64,000 nt of DNA from Frankiales bacterium (GTDB taxonomy: Bacteria; Actinomycetota; Actinomycetes; Mycobacteriales; Jatrophihabitantaceae), in contig JAOPUZ010000069.1 of assembly GCA_025966315.1 (NCBI GenBank), forward strand, positions 1 through 64,000, in the 5' to 3' direction. The notes beneath the pieces were generated by a model. It was not told the origin of the DNA. It saw only the letters and a program-made list of their open reading frames with translations, and did not search any database. Below are positions 1-8,198 of this stretch, piece after piece. How positions within the stretch are numbered: the first letter of the stretch is position 1; each line of letters opens with the position of its first letter. The position numbers were made by a program, and so were the translations under genes.

Positions 1-122
1 AGGAACATCGTGGAACAGCTGGGCAGACCAGCAGATCCGTCGCGCCACTTCGCGCCAGCACCCGCCCGATGATCAACTACAGCTGGTCAAGATCATTCGA
101 TCAGCGGTTCCACGGATCGAGG
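1..122. other. Left-edge stretch without a recognisable gene
   Basis: The first 122 bases precede the stop codon of the PAP2 fusion gene, which reads leftwards. No ORF with protein-like composition was seen on either strand, and there is no convincing terminator hairpin. It is probably the 3' flank of the leftward operon. Confidence 0.4.
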
Positions 123-1988
123 CTAAACCATTGGGATGGCGACAGCGGGAGTGCCGCTTGCCTCGACGGATGCGTGCCTGTCGTGCCGTCGGGTGAGCAG
201 CCATACGCTCCAGCCGATGGTCACGATGAAGGCGAGGCTGACGAGGCGATAGAGCAGCACGACGGCCGCTGCGGTGGCAACGGGTACGCCGCTGTCGCCC
301 AGGGTGAGCACCATCGCGGCGTCGACGATCCCGAGGCCGGCGGGCACGAGGGACAGTCCGGACACGCTCATTCCGGCGAGGTAGCTGGTGACGATGAGGG
401 TGAGCGTCGGGCCGTTGAGCCCGATCGCCTTCGCGCACGCGAACAGGCAGAGCAGATCGGCGGCCCAGCTGGATGTGGCCAGGGCGAGACCCAGTGCCCA
501 GTCTCGGGTACGCGGCCTGATCGCAGAAAGCTCGCCGAGGTATTTGTGGATGCCCTCGATTCCGGTGGTGGCCGGGCGGCGGCGCAACCGGTTCGCCACC
601 GAGAACAGGTGCGTCCCGATCCGAACCGATAGTTCGGGCCGATGGCTCAACATGCGCAGCGCCGTGAGGACACCGGCCATGACGATGACTGAGATGACCA
701 GCACAGCGGGGCTTGCTTGGGCGGCTCCGAATGTCACCGCAGCGGCAAGGGCAATCAGTGCGAAGGACGAGGTGCTGAGGACTCCGGAGGAGATGAGAGT
801 GAAGCTGGCCGAGGGCGCGCTGGCCCCCCATGCGCGGAGCCGACGGAAGGTGTAGCCGGATGAGATCGCGGTTCCGGCCGGCAGCGTCATGCCGACCGCG
901 TTGGCTGCATAGGTCATCGCCGCGATCTTGCGCCTTGAGATCTGGCCGCCCGCAGCGCGAAGCATCCGGTGCTGCATCTGGCCGAACGTCGCCATGGAGG
1001 TCAGTTCGACCGTGATCGCCGCGGCCAGCCACCAGAGATTCGGATGCCGTAGCCAATTTCCGGTCCGGCCGATGTAGGGCTCGACGGCGACCAATTCGCT
1101 CACCAGCAAGGCGGCGAGCGCCGCGGCGAGAACCCGACGACGAACCCGATGCGCGGCACGCCCCGCAGCCCGCGGCTGCTGACAGGTGCGCCTAGGTCGG
1201 CCCACGGCCGTAACCGCGACCGACGCGAGCGCGAGCACCGCGGCTCCGGCCAAGACGTCGAGAAGGTAATGGTTGCCGGTGGCCATGACGACGAATGCCG
1301 TGAGCACCGGGTAGCTCACGCCGGCGATGCGGATCAGTCGATGGTGGGCGTGCCGCGTAACAAGCCACCCGGCCCACAGCGCCCAGACCACATGCAGCGA
1401 GGGCATCGCGGCGTACTCGTTAGCCAAGCCACTCAGGCCGCGAGGTGCGCTACTCGGCCCGGCCCACGATCCCCACTGGTGGACGTCGGCCAGGGTGTCG
1501 CGGATCCCCGAGCCGGGCAGCAGGCGAGGCGGTGCGGTGGGGAACAGCCAGAAGCCGACAAGACAAGCAACAGTGGCGATGACGAGGACCCGGCGCGCAG
1601 TCCGGTAAGAGTTCGGGTGTCGGCGATAGAGCCAGACAAGCACGCCGGGTGTGACGATGAAATGCAGCGTCGCATAAAAGTATGCCGACGGCACGGCCAG
1701 CCCGGGCAGCTGCCACAGGAGTTGGTTGAGCCGGTGCTCGGGCGCGACGTGCAGATGCCTTTCCGCGTGTAGGAGTAACCAGCCGTTGTGGTCGGCCGTA
1801 ACGACGGTGGCCTGCCGCAACCCGCGGGTGGCGCCGTAGACCCCGTACAGCAACACGACGAGCAGCACCTCTGTCTGCCAACGCGGGCGCCGGCGTGGTT
1901 GAGACGGAGGCGACGCGGCCGCCGCCTCCGTCTCGATAAGCCCGTCGGAACGGGCAAGCCAGACAGTCATGAGCAATCGCCGATACAC
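123..1988 (-). CDS. PAP2 phosphatase domain fused to lysylphosphatidylglycerol-synthase-type transmembrane domain
   Basis: The 621-residue membrane protein has two halves. Residues about 40-260 are a PAP2/inositolphosphotransferase-like domain: an MPSLHVVW motif near 195-202 gives the conserved PSLH, and GNHYLLDVLAG near 238-248 gives the third phosphatase motif with His and Asp. Residues about 290-600 are a multi-pass segment like the UPF0104/LPG-synthase flippase family, with repeated glycine-rich helices and the ending SVWLLTRRHDRH. Known PAP2 proteins dephosphorylate lipid phosphates or move polar head groups. The second half resembles the membrane part of MprF-like proteins, without the aminoacyl-transferase domain. 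I infer a role in envelope phospholipid or polyprenyl-phosphate turnover. The start is a GTG at 1988; an in-frame ATG six codons later is an alternative. It follows a decayed coding stretch and the MMPL gene on the same strand. Confidence 0.8.
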   Translation of the reverse strand: MYRRLLMTVWLARSDGLIETEAAAASPPSQPRRRPRWQTEVLLVVLLYGVYGATRGLRQATVVTADHNGWLLLHAERHLHVAPEHRLNQLLWQLPGLAVPSAYFYATLHFIVTPGVLVWLYRRHPNSYRTARRVLVIATVACLVGFWLFPTAPPRLLPGSGIRDTLADVHQWGSWAGPSSAPRGLSGLANEYAAMPSLHVVWALWAGWLVTRHAHHRLIRIAGVSYPVLTAFVVMATGNHYLLDVLAGAAVLALASVAVTAVGRPRRTCQQPRAAGRAAHRVRRRVLAAALAALLVSELVAVEPYIGRTGNWLRHPNLWWLAAAITVELTSMATFGQMQHRMLRAAGGQISRRKIAAMTYAANAVGMTLPAGTAISSGYTFRRLRAWGASAPSASFTLISSGVLSTSSFALIALAAAVTFGAAQASPAVLVISVIVMAGVLTALRMLSHRPELSVRIGTHLFSVANRLRRRPATTGIEGIHKYLGELSAIRPRTRDWALGLALATSSWAADLLCLFACAKAIGLNGPTLTLIVTSYLAGMSVSGLSLVPAGLGIVDAAMVLTLGDSGVPVATAAAVVLLYRLVSLAFIVTIGWSVWLLTRRHDRHASVEASGTPAVAIPMV

Positions 1989-2404
1989 CTTGACCTAGAC
2001 AGCAGCCAGGTCCGGTCGAGTTTCGTGATCAGCCGACGTGGCCCTCGGTGCCCCCACGAACGCATCGGGCCTTGCGGGTCGACGATCTTGCCGATCTCGG
2101 TTCGGCCCGACCTGCCCGGCGGCTTACCGTCGAGCGCGCGGACGCCGAACAGGTTGCCGGAGCGATCCGCGCCGAGGAGAGCAAACGGCCGCCCACTCGC
2201 CCGGATGACTTCCCCAGCGGGGCGACTGAGCAGGCGGGTCGACGATCTTGATGCAGTCCTCGTCGGTGTCGGCGAGGACGGCGCCGAAGCGGTTGAGCCC
2301 CCCGTGGTGGTGGCTGCCCTGCGCTGGGGTGCCCAGCCATGACCGATCCCACTTAAATGCAGGTCGTGAGGGGTGCCGGCGTGATTCATGCGGATGTCCT
2401 TCAA
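1989..2404 (-). pseudogene. Possible decayed coding remnant (two frames)
   Basis: On the minus strand two successive frames look protein-like but neither is an intact gene. The upstream frame (about 2380-2235) reads through HHHGGLNRFGAVLADTDEDC and then IKIVDPPAQ. After about 2235 a neighbouring frame continues with GRPFALLGADRSGNLFGVRA and ends at a stop just inside the next gene's start. A frameshift near 2230 would join them. The family is not recognised. An alternative is that both are chance ORFs in GC-rich spacer. No gene call is justified, but the spacer is nearly 500 bases long and nothing else was seen in it. Confidence 0.25.
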
Positions 2405-2481
2405 TGGTCGCCCAGGAATGGCTTGTCGCCCGGTATTACGCCGGCCGGTCCTGCCCGGGAAGGAGTCAGTCGCTGATGCTG

Positions 2482-4695
2482 CTATCCCTCTCGGGCTGAA
2501 GTGGCAGCGGCGGCGAGTTCCCGCGCGGGGAGCTTGCGCTCGAGCCGTTGTCCCTCGATGTCGGGGTCAGGGATGTACCTGGCGAACCATTCCGGGTGGT
2601 ACCAGAGCTTGGACTGGACGATGGCCATGACTGCCGGCACCAGGGTGAGCCGTACAACGAAGGCGTCCAGGAGCACGCCGATGGCGAAGCTGAAACCGAT
2701 GGCTTTGATGGTCGGGTCGTTGGTGAACATGAAGGCCACGAAGATGGAGAACATGATCAGCGCGGCGGCGGTGACGACCCGGGCGGACAGCGCGGTGCCG
2801 CGTTGCACCGCTCGGCGGGCGTCGCCGTTCTTGGTGTACTCCTCCTTGATCCGGGAGACGACGAACACCTCGTAGTCGCTGGATAGGCCGAAGATGATCG
2901 CGAGCATGACGATCGGCAGGAAGCTGATCGTCTGCGACGGCGTGATGCCGAAGATGTGCTCGCCCCAGCCCCACTGGAACATCGCGACCTGCGCGCCGAC
3001 TGCGGCGGCCATCGAGAGGAGGAAGCCCAGGATCGACTTGAGTGGCACCAGGATGGTGCGGAACGCGAACGTGAGCAGGATAAATGCCAGTCCGACCACG
3101 ACGAGCAGGAACGTCGGCAGCGCGCTGGACAGCTTGGCCGAGATGTCGATGTTGGACGCCGTCGTTCCGCCGACCAGGAAGTGCGCGCCCGTCTGGCCCT
3201 CGATGGCTGCTCGGTCGTTGCGCAGTGTCTGCACGAGATGGGTGGTGGCCGAGTCGTTCGGACCGGACTTCGGAATCACCCGGATCAGCGAGATGCCGTT
3301 CTGCGCGGCCAGCGGGGTGACCAACGAGACGTCGGGGACCGTGGCCAAGGCGCCCGCGATCTGCTGGGTGGCGGATGGACTGGTGACGTTCTGGGTGACG
3401 ATCAGCAGCGCGCCGTTGAAGCCGGCGCCGAAGCCTTCGGTGGTGAGGTCGTAGGCCTTGCGCTGGGTGTTGTTCGTGGCCTGCGAGGCGCCGCTGGGCA
3501 GGCCGAGCTGGATCTTCGTCGCCGGGATTGCGAGCACGCCGAGCAGGACGATTCCGCCGATGAGTACCGGCACCCGGTGGCGCACCACCGACCGGGCCCA
3601 GCCTGCGCCGGCCGTGCGGTCGGGGTCCGCGGCGGAACGGCGCGCGACCCGCTCGGCGCGCGCGCCGAGCAGCGGCAGTCGGGTGAACGTGGCGACCTTC
3701 ATACCGGCGAAGCCCAGCATGGCCGGTAGCAGCGTGAGGGCGATCAGCAGCGCGACGGCGACCGAGGCTGCGGCGGCCAGCCCCATGATGGTGAGGAACG
3801 GGATGCCGACGACGCTCAGGCCGCTCAGCGCGATGATTACGGTGAGGGCGGCAAAGACCACGGCGCTGCCGGCCGTGCCCATGGCCAGCGGCACGGACTC
3901 CTCCGGAGTCATCCCGTTGAGCAGGTTGCTTCGATGCCGGGACAGGATGAAGAGCCCGTAGTCGATGCCGCAGGACAGCCCGAGCATCAGGGCGACGGTG
4001 GTCGAGGCCGACGCGATCGTCAGCACCGACGCGACGGCGGTGATGCCCATCAATGTGGTGACCACCCCGATGATCGCGCCCAGGATGGGCATGCCGGCGG
4101 CCGCGAAGGCCCCGAAGGTGATCATGAGGATGACGAATGCCACGAGCAGCCCGATCAGCTCGGGCGTGTCGGTGATCGGCGGGCGCCAACCGGGGTAGAC
4201 GCTGCCGCTGTACTCAACCTGCACGCCGTCGGCCTGCACCGGTTTCAGCGCGGCCTTGACGGCGTTGAGGTTGGCGTCCTTCACGTCGGCCGGCTTCGCC
4301 GACCACTGCACCTGCCCGAGCGCCACCGTGCCGCTCGCCGACACCAGCTGCCCCTGGAACGGATCGACGGCGGCGGAAACCTGCGGCACCGACCTCAGCG
4401 TGGCCATCGCGGTCTGGATCGCCGCCTTGACGGACGGATCGGTGACCTTCGCGCCGCCGTTGGTGGTGGCGAACACGATCGTGCTCTGCCCACCGCCGAA
4501 CGCCGGCAGCTTGGCCGACAGCACGTTCGCGGCGTTCTGCGCCTCCGTGCCCGGGATCGTAAAGTTGTCGTTCGTCTTCCCGCCGCTGAGTTGAGCGATC
4601 GCGATCGCGGCGATGGCCGCAGCCAGCCAGACCGCCAGGACGAGTCGCCGGCGGTGGAACGCAAACAGGGCCAGGCGGTACAGGTAGCTGGACAC
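2482..4695 (-). CDS. MMPL/RND-family transporter
   Basis: This 737-residue inner-membrane exporter is of the MMPL (mycobacterial membrane protein large) class within the RND superfamily, expected to use the proton gradient to move lipids or hydrophobic drugs. An N-terminal helix (about 17-36) is followed by a first extracytoplasmic loop, a block of helices bearing GIDYGLFILSRHR, a second loop, and a second block bearing GLSSDYEVFVVSRIKEEY. The paired Asp-Tyr motifs in the two halves are the family's proton-relay signature. Length is normal for the short (MmpL3/11-like) type. The start is GTG at 4695, preceded by AGGGAG. It lies at the end of a likely operon with the azoreductase, the DHA2 exporter and a small ORF, suggesting drug or lipid export under stress. 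Substrate is unknown. Confidence 0.9.
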   Translation of the reverse strand: MSSYLYRLALFAFHRRRLVLAVWLAAAIAAIAIAQLSGGKTNDNFTIPGTEAQNAANVLSAKLPAFGGGQSTIVFATTNGGAKVTDPSVKAAIQTAMATLRSVPQVSAAVDPFQGQLVSASGTVALGQVQWSAKPADVKDANLNAVKAALKPVQADGVQVEYSGSVYPGWRPPITDTPELIGLLVAFVILMITFGAFAAAGMPILGAIIGVVTTLMGITAVASVLTIASASTTVALMLGLSCGIDYGLFILSRHRSNLLNGMTPEESVPLAMGTAGSAVVFAALTVIIALSGLSVVGIPFLTIMGLAAAASVAVALLIALTLLPAMLGFAGMKVATFTRLPLLGARAERVARRSAADPDRTAGAGWARSVVRHRVPVLIGGIVLLGVLAIPATKIQLGLPSGASQATNNTQRKAYDLTTEGFGAGFNGALLIVTQNVTSPSATQQIAGALATVPDVSLVTPLAAQNGISLIRVIPKSGPNDSATTHLVQTLRNDRAAIEGQTGAHFLVGGTTASNIDISAKLSSALPTFLLVVVGLAFILLTFAFRTILVPLKSILGFLLSMAAAVGAQVAMFQWGWGEHIFGITPSQTISFLPIVMLAIIFGLSSDYEVFVVSRIKEEYTKNGDARRAVQRGTALSARVVTAAALIMFSIFVAFMFTNDPTIKAIGFSFAIGVLLDAFVVRLTLVPAVMAIVQSKLWYHPEWFARYIPDPDIEGQRLERKLPARELAAAATSAREG

Positions 4696-4743
4696 GGAGG
4701 TCTCCCTAGTTCGTTCTCGTTCTGATAAGTGCTGTGGCGTCGG

Positions 4744-4857
4744 TCATGTCATGACCAGGTCGTGTGCGGCGTCAAGGAAATGGCACAGTTCGATCGTGAA
4801 ACGACGCCCGGTGGGCAACGGGCAACCGTCGCGGCCCTGGTGCGCGATCGCGGTCAT
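4744..4857 (-). CDS. Small ORF (37 codons) between two exporter genes
   Basis: The ORF begins with ATG at 4857, seven bases after a good AGGAG ribosome-binding sequence, and ends at TGA (4744-4746). The predicted peptide begins MTAIAHQGRDGCPLPTGRRF and ends with a short amphipathic stretch, LCHFLDAAHDLVMT. It sits 43 bases after the MFS stop and 48 bases before the MMPL start, on the same strand. I do not recognise a family. It could be a small exporter-associated peptide, a translational leader for the MMPL gene, or an accidental ORF. Its placement and RBS are the only support. Confidence 0.35.
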   Translation of the reverse strand: MTAIAHQGRDGCPLPTGRRFTIELCHFLDAAHDLVMT

Positions 4858-4900
4858 CGACGTGCTCCTAGGCCTCGACGGTGACCGCGTCGTTGCTGGC

Positions 4901-6385
4901 CTAGGCATCGGTTGTCTGCGAGGCCGTGGGTCGGAGGGCGAAGAAGGTCAGCAGCACGGTCGCGGCGAGCAAGATTGCCGCCACGAAGAAGGCGCGGTCG
5001 GCGCCCACCATGAACGCGTGGCGGGCCACTTCGGCCGCGCTTTCACCCGGGCGCACGTGGCGGGCGGCGTGGGTGCTTGCCGTGCCGAACACGGTCACGA
5101 GCACGGCCAGCCCGAGCGAGCCGCCGAGCTGCTGCATGACGTTGACCAGCCCGGATGCGGCGCCTGCGTCCTCGGGTGCGACTCCGTTTAATGCTGCGGT
5201 GGTCAGTGGCACGAACGAGATGCCGGTGCCCATCCCGAAGAGCAGCAGCGGGCCGAGCACCGAGAGGTAGCTGCTGGTCTCGGACAGCTGGGTGAGCCAC
5301 AGCAGCCCGCCGGTGGAGAGGGTGATGCCGCCAGCGATCTGGGCCCGGTTGCCGAACCGCTCGACGAGCACGCGGGCGCTGAGCGTCGAGGCGGCGAACA
5401 GCATCGCGGTGAGCGGGAGGAAGGCGAAGCCGGTCTTGAGCGGGCTGTAGCCGAGCAGGTTCTGCAGGAACTGGGTGAGGAAGAAGAACATCCCCAACAT
5501 GCCGGCGGCGAGCAGCAGGCGCGCGAGGTAGGAGGTGCTGCGGTTGCGGTCGGCGAACAGTCGAAGCGGGGTGATAGGCGAAGGCGCCCGCAGTTCGGTG
5601 AGCACGAATGCGGCCAGGAGCACGACGCCGACCGTGAACGACGCGATCGTGGCGGTGTTCACCCAGCCGTTACTGGCGGCGTGCACGAGGCCGTAGACGA
5701 GCGCGGTCATGCCGATAGTCGAGGTCAGCGCGCCGGGGAGGTCGAAGCGACCCGAGCGGCGTGGCGTCTCGGGCAGCACGAGCCGGGACAGGGCGATGAC
5801 GGCCACCCCGATCGGCACATTGACGAACAACACCCAGCGCCAGGAGGCCCACTGGGTGAGCATGCCGCCGGCGATGAGCCCGACGGCGCTACCGCCGACG
5901 GACACCGCGGTGTAGAGGCCGATGGCGCGGGTACGTTCACGCCCCTGCGGGAACATCGTCATGAGCAGCGCGAGCGCGGACGGCGCGGCCAGCGCGGCTC
6001 CAATGCCCTGCGCGGCGCGTGCGGCGAGCAGTTCCGCGGAGGATGCGGCGAAGCCGCCGAGCAGCGAGGCCAGCGTGAACAGGGTGATGCCGACCAGGAA
6101 CGTACGCCGCCGGCCGAGGATGTCGCCGGCGCGGGCGCCTAGCAGCAGCAGCCCGCCGAAGGTCAACGTGTAGGCGTTGATCACCCAGGACAGGCTGGCG
6201 GGGGAGAAGTGCAGCGCCGTGCGGATGTCGGGCAGCGCGATGTTCACGATCGTCGCGTCCAGCACGACCATCAGCTGGCAGGTCAGGATGAGAGCGAGGA
6301 CGACGCCGGGGTGTCCGCGTAACAGCAGTCGGCGTCGGGGAGAGGGCGCGGCGGTAGCCGGCGTGGTGGAAGAGTCGATCGCCAT
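4901..6385 (-). CDS. DHA2-family MFS drug exporter (EmrB/QacA type)
   Basis: The protein has 494 residues, the normal length for 14-helix DHA2 drug:H+ antiporters. Residues 36-56 contain the motif-D1-like LDATIVNIALPDI. Later segments include GARAGDILGRRRTF (motif A, loop 2-3) and a glycine-rich helix after GVSVGGSAVGLIAGG (motif C region). A cytosolic, arginine-rich N-terminus of about 30 residues precedes helix 1. The ATG at 6385 has an AGGAG eight bases upstream. The gene starts 40 bases after the repaired stop of the azoreductase on the same strand. This pairing (quinone or azo reductase plus efflux pump) is common downstream of MarR regulators, consistent with the MarR debris and palindrome upstream. 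Efflux of quinone-like or cationic compounds is inferred, not shown. Confidence 0.9.
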   Translation of the reverse strand: MAIDSSTTPATAAPSPRRRLLLRGHPGVVLALILTCQLMVVLDATIVNIALPDIRTALHFSPASLSWVINAYTLTFGGLLLLGARAGDILGRRRTFLVGITLFTLASLLGGFAASSAELLAARAAQGIGAALAAPSALALLMTMFPQGRERTRAIGLYTAVSVGGSAVGLIAGGMLTQWASWRWVLFVNVPIGVAVIALSRLVLPETPRRSGRFDLPGALTSTIGMTALVYGLVHAASNGWVNTATIASFTVGVVLLAAFVLTELRAPSPITPLRLFADRNRSTSYLARLLLAAGMLGMFFFLTQFLQNLLGYSPLKTGFAFLPLTAMLFAASTLSARVLVERFGNRAQIAGGITLSTGGLLWLTQLSETSSYLSVLGPLLLFGMGTGISFVPLTTAALNGVAPEDAGAASGLVNVMQQLGGSLGLAVLVTVFGTASTHAARHVRPGESAAEVARHAFMVGADRAFFVAAILLAATVLLTFFALRPTASQTTDA

Positions 6386-6425
6386 GGTGCACTCCTATCG
6401 GGTTCAGGTGCCGCGGCGGGACGGG

Positions 6426-7072
6426 CTAGGCCCAGGCCGGTGCCGGGGTCCACAGGTCGTCGATGGCGCGCTCGGCCTCGGCGAGGCTCTGCTCGGCCAG
6501 GGGGATCAGGTCGGCCATTGCCGGGGTGGTGTGGGCGAGGGTGAGTTCGGTGGTGATGAAGCGTGGTATCAGGCCGATGATCGATACGGCGTGCGGAAGC
6601 CAGGGTTCGGCGTGGTCCCATCCGTGTCGGGGGTGCCTTCGGCGTAGCCGCCGCCGCGGCTCGCGAGTACGACGAAATCACGGCCGCCGAGCAGGGGGGC
6701 GTGAGTGTCGGGGTCGAGGGACAGGCCGCGCGCGATGAGGTGGTCGACCCAGGCCTTGACGGTGCTGGGCGCGCCGAAGTTATACAGCGGAAGCCCGAGC
6801 AGGATGGTGTCGGCTTCCTTGATCTCGTTGATCAGCTCTTCGGTCAGTGCCCACGAGGCGGCCTGAGCCGGGGTGTGCAGCTCCGGTGCTACGGCCCGGG
6901 CCATGCCGGTGGCCGCGTCGAAGTGTGGGACAGGGTTGGTGCCTAGGTCCCGGTAGGTGACGGTGCCATCCGGGTGCGCGGCACCCCAGGCGTCCCGTGC
7001 GCGGGCGGTGAGTTTGCGGCTGACCGAACGCTCACCCTGGACGCTGGAATCGATGTGCAGCAAGTGCGGCAT
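6426..7072 (-). pseudogene. FMN-dependent NADH-azoreductase, interrupted by a single-base frameshift
   Basis: From ATG 7072 the first frame encodes a typical flavodoxin-fold azoreductase: HIDSSVQGERSVSRKL at the N-terminus (FMN phosphate loop), LLGLPLYNFGAPSTVKAWVD in the middle, and ASRGGGYAEGTP. It then runs into non-homologous residues and stops at 6569. The adjacent frame continues the family sequence as WDHAEPWLPHAVSIIG and ends ERAIDDLWTPAPAWA at the TAG 6426-6428. Adding one C to a run of five C (plus-strand G run near 6619-6623) restores one 215-residue frame, the usual length. The family reduces azo bonds and quinones with NADH and FMN. The break is either a real mutation or a sequencing or assembly error in a homopolymer. 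The intact product would head the exporter operon. Confidence 0.8.
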
Positions 7073-7086
7073 TTCAATGACCCTTC

Positions 7087-7117
7087 ATAGATGACTTGTA
7101 GAACACAAATCATCTAT
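7087..7117. promoter_or_regulatory. 31-bp near-perfect palindrome, likely MarR-type operator
   Basis: The arms ATAGATGACTTGT and ACAAATCATCTAT are reverse complements at 12 of 13 positions, separated by five bases. The palindrome lies 15 bases upstream of the azoreductase ATG and faces the remains of a divergently oriented MarR-like gene. AT-rich in a GC-rich genome, it is the obvious operator/promoter region for the azoreductase-MFS-MMPL operon. The regulator is inferred from context only. Confidence 0.65.
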
Positions 7118-7199
7118 ACCATACGAGTCACTGTTGCGGCTACAGTCATTTATGTTTCATTGTGCGTAGTCAACTCGGCGACGCACCGTTCGGGTGCGC

Positions 7200-7305
7200 T
7201 GCTTGATCACCTCGCGCCGGATGCTGGCTGCGGGCCGAGGCGGTGCTGGCGCCGCTGGGCCTGCGAACGCGTCACCTGGTGGCGCTCACCGTGCTGCGCG
7301 AGCGG
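7200..7305 (+). pseudogene. MarR-family regulator fragment
   Basis: One plus-strand frame around 7225-7305 reads LAPLGLRTRHLVALTVLRE, which matches the N-terminal helix region of MarR regulators (compare the common APLGLRPRHLVAL pattern). The frame has no start and is cut off at about 7300, where unrelated sequence begins. There is no wing or DNA-recognition helix. It would have been transcribed divergently from the azoreductase operon, across the palindrome at 7087-7117. It is therefore the stump of the original local repressor. Confidence 0.5.
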
Positions 7306-7480
7306 AGCGGCCGGCGTCGACGAGTTGTTGGTCGGTGAATCCCAGCCCGCGCAGGTGATCGGTGAGGGCGGTCCAGCGTGTCGATCGGGACGCCGGAGGC
7401 CCGGAACTCCTCCAGCACGGCGTCGAGGGCATTGACGGCAAGCGTCCTGGCATTGGCTGTTCTCAACCAAGGTGGGAACT
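7300..7480 (-). pseudogene. Phage/ICE-type primase (toprim-replication) fragment
   Basis: The minus strand reads LAVNALDAVLEEFRASGVPI and then, after a one-base shift, ALTDHLRGLGFTDQQLVDAG followed by RSARAAR and a stop. The second part matches the linker before the catalytic core in DnaG-like primases carried by actinobacterial integrative elements (pattern LGFTDEQLVDAG). Both flanks are missing. It lies between the MarR stump and the integrase fragment and is interpreted as debris of an integrated element. Family assignment is from recalled motif similarity only. Confidence 0.4.
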
Positions 7481-7776
7481 GCACTGCGAGAGGGCAATTG
7501 GAAACGCTCGGTGAAGTGGTCAGAGGCGCGACTCGCAATCGGTCGCCCGACCATTCGGGTGCACGACCTCAGGCACACGGCTGCATCCATCTGGCTCTCG
7601 GACGGCGCCGACCCGAAAGTTGTCCAACGGATCCTCGTCCACGTATCGGCCACGATGACGATGGATCTTTACGGGCCATCTCATCGACGGCAACCTGTGG
7701 ACTGCCGCAACCCAGATCAGCGCCCGTCGTGCTGAAAGCCGTGCGGGGCACAGCGCGGGCACGCGAGCGCAACCAC
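7472..7776 (+). pseudogene. Tyrosine site-specific integrase, C-terminal fragment with frameshift
   Basis: The frame from about 7472 encodes the C-terminal catalytic part of a phage-type integrase. RVHDLRHTAASIWLSDGADP carries the conserved HxLRHT box, followed by KVVQRILVHVSATMTMDLYG with the catalytic tyrosine context. After MDLYG the frame is lost, but the next frame continues the family ending as GHLIDGNLWTAATQI, so there is a one-base shift at about 7670. The N-terminal SAM-like and core-binding domains are absent. The fragment ends about 60 bases from the 3' end of tRNA-Thr, the classic arrangement of an element integrated into a tRNA gene. It is not functional. Confidence 0.75.
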
Positions 7777-7803
7777 TCACGGAGGTACACATGCAGAAAA
7801 CGA

Positions 7804-7831
7804 CTGAAGGCCCCGTTTCCGGGGCCTTCAG
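7804..7831 (-). terminator. Intrinsic terminator of tRNA-Thr
   Basis: Arms CTGAAGGCCCCG and CGGGGCCTTCAG form a perfect 12-bp stem with a four-base loop. Reading on the minus strand, the hairpin begins five bases after the tRNA 3' end and is followed by a short T run (CGTTTTC). This is a standard rho-independent terminator. Confidence 0.85.
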
Positions 7832-7835
7832 GGTG

Positions 7836-7908
7836 AGCCGCCTCAGAGAATCGAACTCTGGACCTTCTCATTACGAGTGAGATGCTCTGCCGACTGAGCT
7901 AAGGCGGC
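7836..7908 (-). tRNA. tRNA-Thr (anticodon CGT)
   Basis: The 73-base minus-strand gene folds as a standard cloverleaf. The acceptor GCCGCCT pairs with AGGCGGC, the D-arm GCTC/GAGC is intact, and the anticodon stem TCTCA/TGAGA encloses CTCGTAA, giving anticodon CGT. The T-arm is CAGAG/CTCTG with loop TTCGATT, and the discriminator base is T. CCA is not encoded. The gene decodes ACG. Its 3' end borders integrase debris, so it is the probable attachment site of a lost element. Confidence 0.95.
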
Positions 7909-8198
7909 GTGCCCGGCGAACCCGCGCTCGGCGAGTTTATCCGTACTCCTCCATCGACTACCAATCCGCCCGCGCCGCTGTGGCTTGCATTGTCCTGCAA
8001 GCCGCTACGACCATCCGGGAAACCAGCTGGAACAGCTGATCCACTGCCGCTCTCGCCGAATGGCCATAGCAATTTAACGTTCGCGACAGGCGACGCTTCA
8101 GTGCAAATACGGACAATACGCGTATCGTACGCCGCAACAGATCGTGACCCCATTCGTCCGCAGCAGCCGTGATAGCCCGCTGAACAAAGGGGAAAGTC

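Noticed and set aside
2567-4189. 540-codon minus-strand frame inside the MMPL gene
   Set aside because: Out-of-frame shadow of the MMPL transporter; His/Arg/Pro-rich with no homology-like pattern.
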